Assembly: GCA_021234155.1 (NCBI GenBank)
Contig: JAJEKV010000032.1
Span: 9,990,099 to 10,054,098, forward strand
DNA from: Isoetes taiwanensis
Lineage: Eukaryota > Streptophyta > Lycopodiopsida > Isoetales > Isoetaceae
Direction of reading: 5' to 3'
Length of the DNA: 64,000 nt
Within the stretch, counting starts at the first letter, position 1. Every line of letters starts with the position of its first letter. Shown piece by piece: positions 52,297-63,157 of the stretch. Under the pieces are notes generated by a model. The model ran no database searches, had not been told where the DNA came from, and saw nothing but the letters and a program-made list of their open reading frames with translations. Made by a program: the position numbers and the translations under genes.

Positions 52297-53065
52297 TTAG
52301 CCTCTTCTTCTATCACAATGTATCTGCATACCCAAGAAAGAGCTAGCTGCCCCCAAATCTTTCATCTTAAACCTGCTAGCTAGTTTAGATTTAAGTACTT
52401 GAACATCACGAAAATTACTGCACATTGCGATTATATCATCCACGTATAGCACTAAAACCAAATACTTACCTCCCATATGCTTGATGTACACATATTAGAA
52501 TCTGTTGTAGCCACATAAAATCCTTCATGCTTGAATGCATCAATAAACTTCTTGTACCAAACCCGAGACATCTGCTTCAATCCACAAATGGCCTTCTGGA
52601 GCTTACATACTTTGTTTTCTTGGCCTGGTGCTACAAAATCTAGATCTTACATCATGTAGATGTTCTAAAGAAGATCGCCATTCAAAAGTGTCATATCCAC
52701 ATCCATTTGATGGATTTCCCAATCCAATTTGGCTCCTATAGTAAGCAAAACATGCAAGCTATTCATTCTCACAACCGATGAAATTGTCTCATCATAATCG
52801 AGACCTTTGACTTGGCTGAAACCTCGAGCCACTAGCCTAGCCTTATACTTCTCTAGGTTGCCATCAACTTTATACTTATTCTTGAACAACCATTTGCAAT
52901 CCACTGCTTTACGCCCAACGGGCAAATTGGCAAGTTCCCATACCTGGTTGGCATCCATAGATGCGAGCTCTGCCTCAACCGCTTGTTTCCAATGTGGAGC
53001 TTCGAAGGAAGCCCATGCTTCCTCAATGCTTGTTGGTTCACCTTGCGCAGCCAAGCAACACCATT
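52297..53065 (-). pseudogene. Copia reverse transcriptase
   Basis: Contains QGEPTSIEEAWASFEAPHWK, ELASMDANQVWELANLPVGR, VDCKWLFKNKYKVDG, YKARLVARGFSQVKGLDYDE and DWEIHQMDVDMTLLNGDL (the usual AFLNGxL reads TLLNGDL), then after a break the catalytic LVLYVDDIIA near 52440. Stop at about 52665. Confidence 0.85.
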
Positions 53066-53820
53066 CGATGGTAATGGTGAGTATTTTAATGATCTCTTTC
53101 ACGCTACATATAATCAGGCATGGATTCCGTATCAATGCACAAGGAGGGCTGATCCTCAACAAAATGGTATTGTGGTGAGGAAGAACCACACTTTGTGCAA
53201 TGCGACTATAAGTATACTTGCTGAAAGTCATTTGCCAAAGTATTTTGGGCTGATGTGATTGCTGCAGCAGTTCATGTACAATCAGATTGACCACAGTTGC
53301 CTTGGATAATAAAATGACTCTAGAAGAAGTTTGGTCTGGAGAGAAGTTGGACATTTCTCATTTGCACACCTTTGGATGTACCACTTATGTACATGTACCT
53401 GAGCATCTGCACGGAAAATTTGATGCTCGTAGCGCCAAATGCACTTTTATTGGCTATGTATTCCATCATAAAGCATATTTATTGTGGGATCAAGAACATA
53501 AAAAAGTACACACCAGCTTCAAAGTAGTTTTTGATGAATCAAATTCTATGTGTATTGATCCCCTTGCAGATGGAAACTTCATTCAACACAAATTTCTTCT
53601 TATTGATGATCGCTCGTTGAGCTTCAAAACTTGACGTTGGACCAGCCGCAAGATGTCCCTTTGCCGGTGGATGTACATCAACTAATCAATGATGTTCCAC
53701 CTCATGACCAAGTTATTTCTGATCCTCGCCTCATCGGGATGCCTTCTACTCCTGTTCAACCATTGCAACCATGTAGCCGAACACATTCCCATAAAGTTCT
53801 TGAAAATGTTGAAGTTAGTT
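53065..53820 (+). other. Inverted copia segment (integrase C-terminal half and linker)
   Basis: Reads on the plus strand, opposite to the rest of the element: FDGNGEYFNDLF, CTRRADPQQNGIVVRKNHT, HLHTFGCTTYVHVPEHLHGK, then a linker ending SHKVLENVEVSL. It begins exactly where the antisense integrase stops (KIKQVR, 53820) and ends where RT begins (QGEPTS, about 53060). Nothing is duplicated or missing, so this is an internal inversion of about 755 bp rather than a second insertion. Confidence 0.8.
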
Positions 53821-54268
53821 TGCGTACTTGCTTGATCTTCTGCTCTGTGTGATTCTCAACACTTGCTTTATACAATTTAAAAGCCTCAAGAACATTACTT
53901 TTCTTGGTTAGAAAATAGATAATAGTTTTTCAGTTACAATCATCAATAAATGTGATGAAATAAACTGTCTTACCAAGACGCGCAAACACCTCCATTGGTC
54001 CATAAAGGTCTAAGTGGACAAGCGCTAGTACTTGCTTAGCTCTACTGTCTACACTGGCAAATGATTTACACAGGGTGCATGATTCACAAAGATCAAGGTC
54101 TGCTTTCATAGATATCTTCATGCCATGAACCATGTTCTTCTGTTGCATTATTTTCAAATTTTGAACATTAGCATGACCATATCTTTTGTGCCAAAGTAGC
54201 ACTTTCTCCTTTTCTTTGGCTGATACAACTACGGCTTGATTTGGATCAAAAAGTTCTAGCTCATACAA
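53820..54268 (-). pseudogene. Copia integrase, zinc-finger and N-terminal core
   Basis: LLWHKRYGHANVQNLKIMQQ ... CESCTLC forms the HHCC zinc finger; VHLDLYGPMEV and GKTVYFITFIDDCN hold the first catalytic Asp region. The frame continues past a stop as KASVENHTEQKIKQVR up to the inversion breakpoint. Confidence 0.85.
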
Positions 54269-54656
54269 ATTATCATGTCATGAGCCTCTAGCCACTATAT
54301 CTCCTTCAATCCGTGCATTTTCAAGAAAAGAACTTGCTGATCATCAAAGAAAACTTGCAAACTAGCATCTGCTACAATGAAACTGACAAAAGATTTTCGC
54401 ACAGTTTTAGGACATGTAAAGCTTCTAGAGCACTGTATTTTCACCATAGCACGAAATGGTATTGTCTAATTCCTTGCACCTAAATTTCACTGGGATCTTC
54501 CAATTGCACCAAACTTTCGTCATTTTGATAACCTGAGAATAGATCCCTATCCTTCAGCATCATTGACATGCATGCAGAAAAAAGTAAGAACCTTCTTTCT
54601 AGCAGCAGTATATGCACTTGTTTTTACAAGAGAAGCCTCATCTTTAATTCTTGGAC

Positions 54657-55553
54657 TTTAGTATGATTGGATAACAAGAGAAGCTTTGCTTTTGATCACT
54701 TGTGCCTCAACTAGGTCAACCACATGTGCATTTCCTGATTTCTCTCCCTCCGAACCATCAGCTGCATAATGGTCATACTGAAAACACTTTTGGCATTGCC
54801 CTTTCTTGGAAAAAACTTTCTTGGGATGTGATCCTTGCATCTTTCCGTCCTTACGTCTTGTCTTGCTTCTCTCGTCCAAGCATGGCTTGTGATGACTTCG
54901 AATCCTCCATTTTGTCTTTCAAGCGCATCTTCTTTTGCAAAAGTTTAGAGATGGCGTCATTCCACGAAAGACTACTATTGAGCTGTCAAGAAGTCAACAA
55001 AGTTTTCCCATGAATTTAGAAGAGACGCATATAACTGGAGCTTTTGTTGCCCCTCTAGAACTGCATAATTGGAATCTGCTGCTGCCAACACATCAAACAT
55101 CTCCTTCATTTGATTTATATGTGAATTCAAATCAGCTCCTTCCACATACTTGCAATTCCTAATCTGTGTATACAAATGCATAACTTCACCTTCTGTTTTG
55201 ATGCCATATTTACCTTCAAGCCGAATCCGAAGAGAATAATGCTCTTATCTACATCTACTTGTATAACTATGGCTCTAGAAGGACACATACTATGCAAGTC
55301 ATTGCTCTATTATCAAGGCGCTACAGTCCTTTTGAAGCTTGATACCAGCAGTTATCACATCATTATTTGGTTTGGTTTCAGACCCATATACTATATCCCA
55401 GACATCCTCTGCCATTAGATATAACTTCATAGATTTCTTCCATCCTTGAAACATTTTGCCATCAAACGCAGGTGGCTTCAAAATTTCTGATATAGATCTT
55501 GTCTCTATGATCTCCTCCTGTACAGAGAAGACCTTCTTGAATTGTTCTCTCAA
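54657..55553 (-). pseudogene. Copia gag remnants
   Basis: Three pieces: LKPPAFDGKMFQGWKKSMKL and MAEDVWDIVYG (55480-55370); HINQMKEMFDVLAAADSNYA (about 55120); and a basic segment with the zinc knuckle CQKCFQYDHYAADG (about 54760), where the last Cys of CCHC is now Gly. Stops separate them. Confidence 0.75.
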
Positions 55554-55590
55554 GTTCCTGTATTATCAAGCCTCCCTTCACATGCCAATA

Positions 55591-55603
55591 GCCTTTGATA
55601 CCA
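55591..55603 (-). promoter_or_regulatory. Copia primer-binding site
   Basis: Directly inside the 5' LTR on the minus strand: TGGTATCAAAGGC, close to the TGGTATCAGAGC primer site used with initiator methionine tRNA by plant copia elements. Confidence 0.85.
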
Positions 55604-55927
55604 TGTTGGAAAACGTATAAGCTATGGATTAATATAAACCTGCATCACAAAGTGAGCTAAAGCGAAAGCAAAAAGAGAAGAGAGACAACAGGAATAGAAT
55701 GGGAATAATCTCATTGTTCTCTGTATTACATGTAATCTATAAGTACATGGAATAAAGGACACTGAAAGGCCAGTGGCCAAAAACAGAAGTCCAATGCTCA
55801 GAGATGTACATGATGTACTCTAATGTATGCAAATGTACTCTAATGTATTGCGGCAATGTATCTAATGTACTAAATGTATTTCAACAATGTATCTAATGTG
55901 CTCTAATGTGCAGCTTGAATTCTAACA
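55604..55927 (-). repeat. Copia 5' LTR
   Basis: 324 bp; on the minus strand it begins TGTTAGAATTCAAGC and ends in AACA next to the primer site. Partner of 50569-50875. Confidence 0.9.
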
Positions 55928-56331
55928 ATAAATAATTCACCAAGTACGTCTGGCATCGAATACCTGCTTGTAAGCTGGAAGCAAAAAATTAAGCTCTTCT
56001 ATGGGAAGCTCTTTGGCTGGCAACAGAGATATCTCAAAATGAGGATTTTTGGGCGGCAAGAAGACTAAGAAATTTCTAAGCATCGGGCTGGTATCGATTC
56101 AAGCGGCATCCCTTTAATGTATAGCTTGAATTCTAACAATAAATAATTCACCAAGTACGTCTGGCACCGAATACCTGCTTGTAAGCCGGAAGCAAAAAAT
56201 TAAGCTCTTCTTTGGTAAGCTCTTTGGCTGGCAATAGAGATATCTCAAAATGAGGATTTTTGGGCGGCAAGAAGACTAAGAAATTTCTAAGCATCATGCA
56301 GGCATGGATTCAAGTGGCATCCCTTGAGTGC
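55910..56331. repeat. 211-bp tandem duplication at the copia edge
   Basis: Unit 1 (55910-56120) and unit 2 (56121-56331) are offset by 211 bp. The last 18 or so bases of the LTR (AGCTTGAATTCTAACA) recur inside unit 2 at about 56123-56138, so the duplication happened after the copia insertion. Both units keep a minus-strand frame of 40 residues (56294-56175 and 56083-55964): MLRNFLVFLPPKNPHFEISL then LLPAYKQ, ending at CAG|GTATTC, a splice-donor-like site. I do not recognise the peptide; it looks like an exon of a host gene. Confidence 0.8.
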
Positions 56332-57700
56332 CAGGCATGCACTCTAGTGGCAGCATCTAGAAAATCAAGACAAAAACAAAAATGGAGGGGATTAAAGAGG
56401 AGATAGATGAGCAAGCCACACAAACAAAATAAGGGAATGAGACAGTGACGTCGCCTGCAAATGGAAAATTTCTTGCTTCCTCTAGTCCCTCCCCATCTTC
56501 CTAGGGGTTAGCCCAATGGAATTTCAGTACTAGATGCTCATCTCCTTCTTCCCTTTGGTACTTCCTTTTCTTTCTGTTGTTCTTTTTCCCTGGTGGTTCT
56601 CCTTGTCAGCCCTCTTGTTTTGCCTCTGGTTGTATTCATCCTTCGTACTTTTTGTGGGCTCGTTTCTTCCTCCTCTTTGCTTTTTAGCTTCTGCTTTTAC
56701 TTGCTTCACTATTGCCATCCCTGGGTGTTTGTCCCTATACTCACATTCTCTTTTTTTTTTTTTTTTTTTTGAAGGTAAGGGGGATTTTTATATTATATAA
56801 TAAAGGTACAATGCCACAAAACAAGAACAGAATTACTACATGAGAATCTCAACTTCTTCATCCTGTTCTTGCCGAGACTTATTAGGTGCTCTAATAGCAA
56901 GATAACATAACCGAATTTCTGTACTTGTAAGCCTCACTCAACTTCTTCTTATGCCCAGCTGATACTATAGGATTGAATCAACATCTTCTCAACTAACCAT
57001 AATACTATAGAAGTAAGAACAGACTTTCCAGAAGCTGCAGTTAAATCCTTGAATGCTCATAAACTCCTGTTGCAAAAATAAAGATGAAGAGAAAAGGAAA
57101 TACATAGTAAATTGAGCAATCTGTCACACTGCCCAAGCTGCCACAGCTCTTGAAAATTGACCAAACCTGCAAATTAATCGGCCAGAACACATAATGAAAT
57201 ATGTAACCCCAAAAATGCTGCATTGTTGGAACAGTCAGCCTGATCTTAGCACACAGCTCAAATGTAGCAGTATTTGAGCAGACCATATCCATACAGTGGA
57301 TTGGTATCAAAGAAAAATTTGGCATCAGCACCAAATTATCTTCAAGCTTCAGAGCTTGAATGGCTTCTTCAATCATAGCAGTAATTGAAAAAGCAAAGAA
57401 AGTGCTAACCAGAAAATTCCTAGCTCGGCTGTTTCTGAAAATTCCATATACCATCATGTATCTGGTCGAAGAATCTGTAGATTAGAATCAAATCAGACTA
57501 CTATGTTCCTATCAAGGAGACATCCCTATGTCTTTCTGCTAGCAAGAAAGAGCAACAGGGAGGGAATCAAACATCTGTTTAAAGAACCTGGAGTAAATTG
57601 TGACTGCAAAAAACCAACAAAACTGAAACTTCCTTTTCTCAAAGGCTGTGCAGAGATCCGCTCCACCTTATAGACCATGTGCCTTTTCGGTGCATTCTTA
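56332..57700. other. Region without a supportable gene
   Basis: A T-run at about 56750-56770. The minus-strand frame 57457-57041 (138 residues, hydrophobic, SRARNFLVSTFFAFSITAMI) is open, but I recognise nothing in it. The region may belong to the same broken minus-strand gene as the duplicated exon-like unit at 56.0-56.3 kb. Confidence 0.3.
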
Positions 57701-57765
57701 CTCAGATTGCAAGAATCATAATGCTTAAAGCATTAGAGCAGAAAGACCACGTTAGTGGATTACCT

Positions 57766-57997
57766 GCAAGCCCTAAAGAACGCCGCCCTGAAGAAAGCTT
57801 CAAGAAATAGATAACCTGGCAGTCTTGAATGGGCAGATCCAAAAAACTAAGGCAAGAGACCCTCGCTAGCCTCTGTATGGGGTCGAATTTGTGCAAGAGC
57901 CTCAGCAGTAGTGCCGAATCAGAGACAAAGGAGGGCGGCCTCCCTTCTCCTGTGTCGCCCTAGCCGCAGGCGGCGTCGTCAGCGCCAAGAAGCATGG
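57766..57997 (-). other. Possible first exon or leader of a minus-strand gene
   Basis: GC-rich start (GCTGACGACGCCGCCTGCGG) followed by a frame RVSCLSFLDLPIQDCQVIYF and SSGRRSLGLAG that ends at GCTTGCAG|GTAATCC, a good splice donor. A TAG interrupts the frame early (near 57964), so the 5' part may be untranslated. No downstream exon can be matched with confidence. Confidence 0.3.
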
Positions 57998-58780
57998 AGC
58001 TGCAATATATGCAAATATATCGCATTCTCTATCTACCCCTTGGTCCCAGGCCTCTTGTTCTCCTGACCCTCTGTCCCCTTTGGTCTAATTACTTCTGATC
58101 TATCCATATGATGGGAGTGTCTTTGTACTTGTGAGTCTCTAACCCTCTTCAACAGTGATGATTTTGATGGCACTATATTATAATTTCACTATTTTGGTTG
58201 TAATTTTAGATTCAACCGTTTTTCTAAGGCGATAAATTTTGCCCATTTAAGAATTTGTATAGTGCATATGGCGACACATGTTAATCAATAAAGTATTTGT
58301 GTAGTACTTTTGGCGATGTCTATATCCTATCATAGCATTGTCATGAGTGCAATATAATGACATCCATATGTATTGCTAGCTAATATCATAAACTCCCAAT
58401 TTAGTTTTTAAGAGTACTATTTTCCCAAACATAGTTATATCACACGACAAAGATATAAATGGCATGGCTTTATTATGTGCTATAGACATTTCAAGATAAG
58501 TATGGCACTAACTAGCTATATGGAATTGTTAACTCAATGGCTTTTAAGTAGGTGATCAATTAGAGATTTAGGAATTGAGATTATTCATAGAGAGGCGAAA
58601 AAGCTCCTTCACCAAATCATATAGTTGGCAAACGTGGTAGAAGAAATTCGGCGAATTAATCTCATATTTTTACTGAAGGAAGCCTATTAAGCACAGTGGC
58701 AATTTTTTCTAAATATTTAAAATATACCGATGTTGCAATATACAGCAACTAAAATCAACACTGCTCTTCAGGTAAACTTT
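57998..58780. other. Spacer
   Basis: AT-rich, no gene, no clear repeat. Confidence 0.4.
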
Positions 58781-58781
58781 G

Positions 58782-59450
58782 TCATTTTTTACTCCAGCCT
58801 AGATGCCTGCCTGATTCAATTCTCTTGCTTTTGCCAATTCCTTGTGCAATCCTTATCTCTACATAATTGTTAAGGCCTCCTATACCTTGACCCCATTCCT
58901 CAGCCTGAGGGTTGCCCCTCAATGCCATGTCTCTCAGGGTCATATTGATGTGCCTTGCTCTACCCCGCCAAGCATTTGCCCGTATTGCCTTCACTATTAT
59001 ATTCATGTGTTCCTTGAACAAACCTTCTATTATTTCTACAACAATTGGGAATGTATCCTCATTAGATCTTTGGGCAATCTCTATCAATCCAACATCATGT
59101 TTAATCCTATTCTGCTCATCGAATTTAGTTAGGTCTTTATCAAAGGTCTGCCATGCATCCAAATTGCTATGTTTCTTAGTGCAATCAAGCTTTCTATATT
59201 TTCTGCATTCTCATTCTCGACCGTTTCCATTCTCAAGTGAATGTCTCCCCCGCTTTTCTACCACTTGCACTTTGCCCTCCATCGTTCGTATTGCCTCCTC
59301 GTTTTGATTCACTGTGTCCGCCAGTGCTTTATCATCTCTGGCATCCTTGACTCCAGCTGCGCCTCCATTTGGGCCAAAAAATCCTTCAGATCCTGCTCAT
59401 TTGCTGAACTCTATCAGGTCTTCTTTGCTTGTCTGGCCGGAGCTTGAGAG
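58782..59450 (-). pseudogene. Possible transposon gag-like remnant
   Basis: Two minus-strand pieces, highly charged and helical: DLKDFLAQMEAQLESRMPEM (about 59395-59340) and, below a frame break, DAWQTFDKDLTKFDEQNRIK with EIIEGLFKEHMNIIVKAIRA (59162-58980). The composition recalls LTR-element gag proteins, but no motif settles it. Stops between the pieces. Function not assignable. Confidence 0.3.
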
Positions 59451-61546
59451 GTAACTATAGCAGCAAGGTGAAAAGTTTTAGTACACGGATACAGATCAAT
59501 CTAGTATGTGTAGCTCCATTAGCAGCTCTTCAGGTGTTATGTATTTGCTCCCATGTAAACAATAATTTTGCTTAGATTTCCTTTCTCAAATTTTGAGTTT
59601 GAATTCCCATAGTTGGTTCTCGCTGCTGATACGTATTACCCTTTTATCTGGCTATACTCTTGTCCCAAGAAGTGATGGGGGAAGTTTCAAATGGCAGGTT
59701 AAAACCTATGCTACCCTGCTGTGCAGAAAGGGGATAACCCTCTCTATCTCGAATCTGTACTCCTCAACCATATTATATCACCATCGATCTCCTCATTTTC
59801 TTAATTGAATTGTGGATATTCAACGTGGTAGGTCCATTTCATGACAAACGAGGCATAATTGATAAGCTATATCCTCGCGATTGTGGTGTACGGCCAGAGA
59901 TCTTAATATCTCCACCTATTATTATCAGACCTTCCATTGTAATGTATACCCATGGTACCCATGTGTGTGGTACGACCAGCTTTGGTGGATGAGGCACCAG
60001 TTGGTGGGTTAAACCTTCGCTATCCTGGTGTATGGCCAGAGGTATAACCTCTCTATCCGTATCTTAGCCTCTCCTCCTACGTCTATTGTACCACCCCCTA
60101 TTATGTGTCTCCATGTTGTAGTTTCACCCCATTTACTGTATGGTTCCTTTGTAAGGGAGAGGACACCATCTAGTGAATTGTACTCACACTGTCGTGGTAG
60201 CAGCTGGAGGTTTCCCTCACTATATCTCGACTCTTAGTCCACTCTCTCTATTATATTGTTTCGTCAAAATCAAAGTCCTATATTGTACTTCATGAAATTT
60301 TGATATCTTAACAGGTGGGATGTATATTGTTATATTGCAGTATTCTTGTAGCTTCAATCCCTATATGTAATATGACAAGCATTTGCCTTCTTATTCATTG
60401 ACTTTCTAACCAATTATCCCATATAGACACTGCACTCTTATAATTTCCTAAAAAAATATTAATGGCATTTAAATATAATAACATTAGTATTAGCAGGTAT
60501 AAGAAGGCGACAAGGGAAATATTGAGTCATCCGTTGGTGTATGTGCCTATTGTAAAGCTCTCCACCAAAGAAACTACATCAGATTATACAACAGAGGGTG
60601 TAATCTTGGCCCTTACTAAAGTTATATGTTATTGCAGCTCCATACTACTTACCTGTTTATAACTTCTTATGAATCATCCTCTTCCTCATCCTCATCTTCC
60701 TTACTTGTATCGCTCTCAGACCCCTCCTCTCCTCCCCCCTCCCCCCCCCAACTCAAAACATCGCTTCAAGTTCAAAACCTTATACGCACTAACCTGCACT
60801 TCCTACACTGTATCTCATCCTTAGGTGATATCATCTCATGCCCTTGTTGAATTTACCATACCTTACTCAATGTTATCTGCTCCATGCAGGTCCACACTCC
60901 TTCTAGATCCTTTTTTAGTGGTAACTTGGACAGTTATCTTAGGAATATTCTATGTATGATTTATTGTAACTTGTGAGCGACTATCATACTTACAGTATCA
61001 ATGCATACCAACTCAGGGACCTATAAGTTTGTGATTACTGCTTATCGTGTCTATATCATGTCAAATTTAACTGATTTTGAACAAAAAAAGTACATATTTA
61101 GTTCTTAAATCCATTGTAATTATCAAAAGGATGATAAGATTGATCACAAGGATCAAAACCAGGAAGCAGAAGAAGTAGGAAAGGTCGGGTCGAGCTCCTA
61201 CCAGACATCCCTTGTTTCTCCATACTTATGGTTGAGAGTGCTTTACATTTATAATCGGCATATCTTGGCCGAAGCACCAATAACCAGATCATGGCCATAG
61301 TCTTTTGATTCCTGAATGATTGAAGCCATCTATTAGCAGTAGATTGAAGCATTGCATAGTTCGATGCCCATCATCGAACCTTGTTGCTTCATTCCAATTT
61401 GTAAGAGCCCTTTAAATATGCAAAATCGAAAAACAATGCTAGAACGGCTTCACAATAAAATAGGAAGATGGGAAAACTGTGGGAAGCAAGGGATCAAAAC
61501 CAAAGCTTGGAGATGAAGATGCGCAGAAACCCCTCTACCCTAAACC
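59451..61546. other. Region without a clear gene; acidic coding-like stretch
   Basis: 59590-60240 contains phrases repeated with variation (CTATCCTGGTGTATGGCCAGAGG near 60018; ATTGTGGTGTACGGCCAGAGA near 59879). At 60740-60661 the minus strand can encode GSESDTSKEDEDEEEDDS and a stop, an acidic tail like those of some gag proteins. A pyrimidine tract of C/T lies at 60720-60750. The frame 61352-61098 is unrecognised. Confidence 0.3.
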
Positions 61547-61822
61547 ATGAAACTCTTCACGATTCTGATCCAAGGAGAAAGATTCTCTTGTGGATGGCTT
61601 GAAGGAGAGAGTGCATGGCTATGGGAGAGTTTGATGTACAACCGATTCTTCCCTGAAGAATTATTTACACCTATCTTTTCTGCTGTTCCTCAATCTGAGG
61701 TTTTGCTTCTTGAATCTTGGCTGGGTGAGTTCGTTGGTGATAGAAATGCTAGTGCTGCAAGTGTTTTCCATACACATTGCTCATGGACAGATAGTAGAAT
61801 AGTTGTGAAAGTTTACAGTTAG
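61547..61822 (+). CDS. 91-residue ATG frame before L1 ORF1 (ORF0-like?)
   Basis: MKLFTILIQGERFSCGWLEG ... VVKVYS, stop at 61822, 50 bp before the ORF1 ATG. The composition looks coding (Trp, Gly and Cys spread through it), and the position is that of a short upstream ORF in the LINE leader. I know no homologue. Alternatively it is a fragment of a host gene flanking the element. Confidence 0.35.
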   Translation: MKLFTILIQGERFSCGWLEGESAWLWESLMYNRFFPEELFTPIFSAVPQSEVLLLESWLGEFVGDRNASAASVFHTHCSWTDSRIVVKVYS

Positions 61823-61872
61823 GGTTGTCGATAGCTTAACAGTACAGTGGAAATTCAGAAAATATTATAAAA

Positions 61873-62994
61873 ATGGAGAAAAAGGGAAAAGATTCGTTTG
61901 GAACTGTGGAACAGGGGACAGGGTTGTCTGGGAATGCACAACAGTTGGGACAGATGGGACTGGTCTTGGGAAATGTGCAGAAAGGGGCAGATTTGGGGGA
62001 AAAAGTGGCAACAGTGACGGGAGAGAATAATGACAAAAAGGATGCCAGAATTACAGAATTGATAGATATCATTTGTACCCTAAGTGAGAAGGGCCATACC
62101 CAAATCCGGGAGATCGTGGGTCACGTAGCAGCGATCGAGAAGGGAGAAAAGGTGAAGGATTTTCTGGCTTTTGGAGATTTCTTTACCTCTGTTACAGATA
62201 TGGTGAACACTAGGCGATCTTCAGGAGTGGGGACCTTGCAGTGTCAGAAGGAGGCAGTGGGTCAAATTTTGGACTATGCGAATCAGATGCAAGAGGAAGT
62301 GCGAAAGGAACTGCTGACAGACAAAGAGCCAGTTTTTGTTGGTAAGCCCCTTAGAAATGCAGCAGTAGAGAATAAATTAAGATTTCTTATTGGGTGTATT
62401 CGCCATGAGGGGGTCAGGCTTCAGTTTTTAAAAGGGGAACTGGAGAGATTGGAACAGGGGGTTGCTATCAACAGCATCTATTGGATAGATTTTCCTTTTT
62501 TTATGATAGAATGTGGTAATAGTCAGACAGCCACTCTTCTTCTCAAACAGGGCACTATTTCCAAAGCCAATACTCAGGTCTTCTTTTTGAAATGGTATCC
62601 ATCCTTCGATCCACAAAATTTCTCTGAACTATTTCACCCGGCCTGGACTTCTTTACAAGGATTAAATCCCATGTACTGGAATGAGCAGTCTCTGCTCACT
62701 CTGTTTCAACAAACAGGGAATATCATAAGCTGGGAAATCTCTCAAGACAAAGCCCCAAAAGTTTGGGCACAAATTGACCTCTTGAAGCCAATCCCGGAAG
62801 AAATAAATTTTGTGGATTACTTTGGTAAACCCAAATCATTGAAGCTAGTATGGCAGGGTATGCCTCAGCCATGCTCGGCATGTGGCATTAGGCTTCACGG
62901 AGGGAAAATATGTAAAGGGGGAAGGGAGATCAAGGTGATACATAAAGAAATGAATCCTGGAAAGCAAGGAAGAAGTCTGGATTACTCCAAATAA
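61873..62994 (+). CDS. L1 ORF1 protein (DUF4283-like core plus CCHC knuckle)
   Basis: 373 aa, ATG, uninterrupted. Residues 1-190: a charged helical region (ITELIDIICTLSEKGHTQIR). Residues about 197-330: the core INSIYWIDFPFFMIECGN, LLLKQGTISKANTQVFFLKW, GLNPMYWNEQSLLTLFQQTG, KVWAQIDLLKPIPEEINFVD. Residues about 333-346: CSACGIRLHGGKIC, a CX2CX4HX4C zinc knuckle. In plant L1 elements ORF1 binds the element RNA and forms the RNP with ORF2. It supplied the reference for recognising the broken ORF1s at 3.6-4.5 kb and 34 kb. Confidence 0.85.
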   Translation: MEKKGKDSFGTVEQGTGLSGNAQQLGQMGLVLGNVQKGADLGEKVATVTGENNDKKDARITELIDIICTLSEKGHTQIREIVGHVAAIEKGEKVKDFLAFGDFFTSVTDMVNTRRSSGVGTLQCQKEAVGQILDYANQMQEEVRKELLTDKEPVFVGKPLRNAAVENKLRFLIGCIRHEGVRLQFLKGELERLEQGVAINSIYWIDFPFFMIECGNSQTATLLLKQGTISKANTQVFFLKWYPSFDPQNFSELFHPAWTSLQGLNPMYWNEQSLLTLFQQTGNIISWEISQDKAPKVWAQIDLLKPIPEEINFVDYFGKPKSLKLVWQGMPQPCSACGIRLHGGKICKGGREIKVIHKEMNPGKQGRSLDYSK

Positions 62995-63157
62995 AGGAAG
63001 AATGGAAAGACAAAGGCAGAACAGGAATGGCAGTGAGAAAAGGAAAAGGAGAAGATAGAGAATCAGGGAAGAAAAAGAGAAATAAAAGGCAAGGGTAGAG
63101 AATGGGAAAAGCTTAGAAAAGAAGTTAAGAAGCGAGTGGAAGAGGAAAGTTCAATTC

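Larger units (their letters stand above)
50569..55927 (-). mobile_element. Ty1/copia LTR retrotransposon, inactivated and rearranged
   Basis: On the minus strand: 5' LTR (55927-55604), tRNA-Met-type primer site, gag (about 55553-54660), integrase (54268-53820, then an inverted part 53820-53065), RT (53065-52245), a 615-bp insertion (52237-51623), RT end and RNase H (51622-50940), polypurine tract and 3' LTR (50875-50569). Gag-IN-RT-RH order is that of copia. Flanks GTAAA and ATAAA are probably a decayed 5-bp target duplication. The LTRs have diverged visibly, so it is old. Confidence 0.9.

Noticed and set aside
53041-53852. A second, plus-strand copia element nested in the minus-strand one
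   Set aside because: The plus-strand part contains exactly what the minus-strand element lacks, with no LTR, gag or RT of its own, so inversion is simpler.
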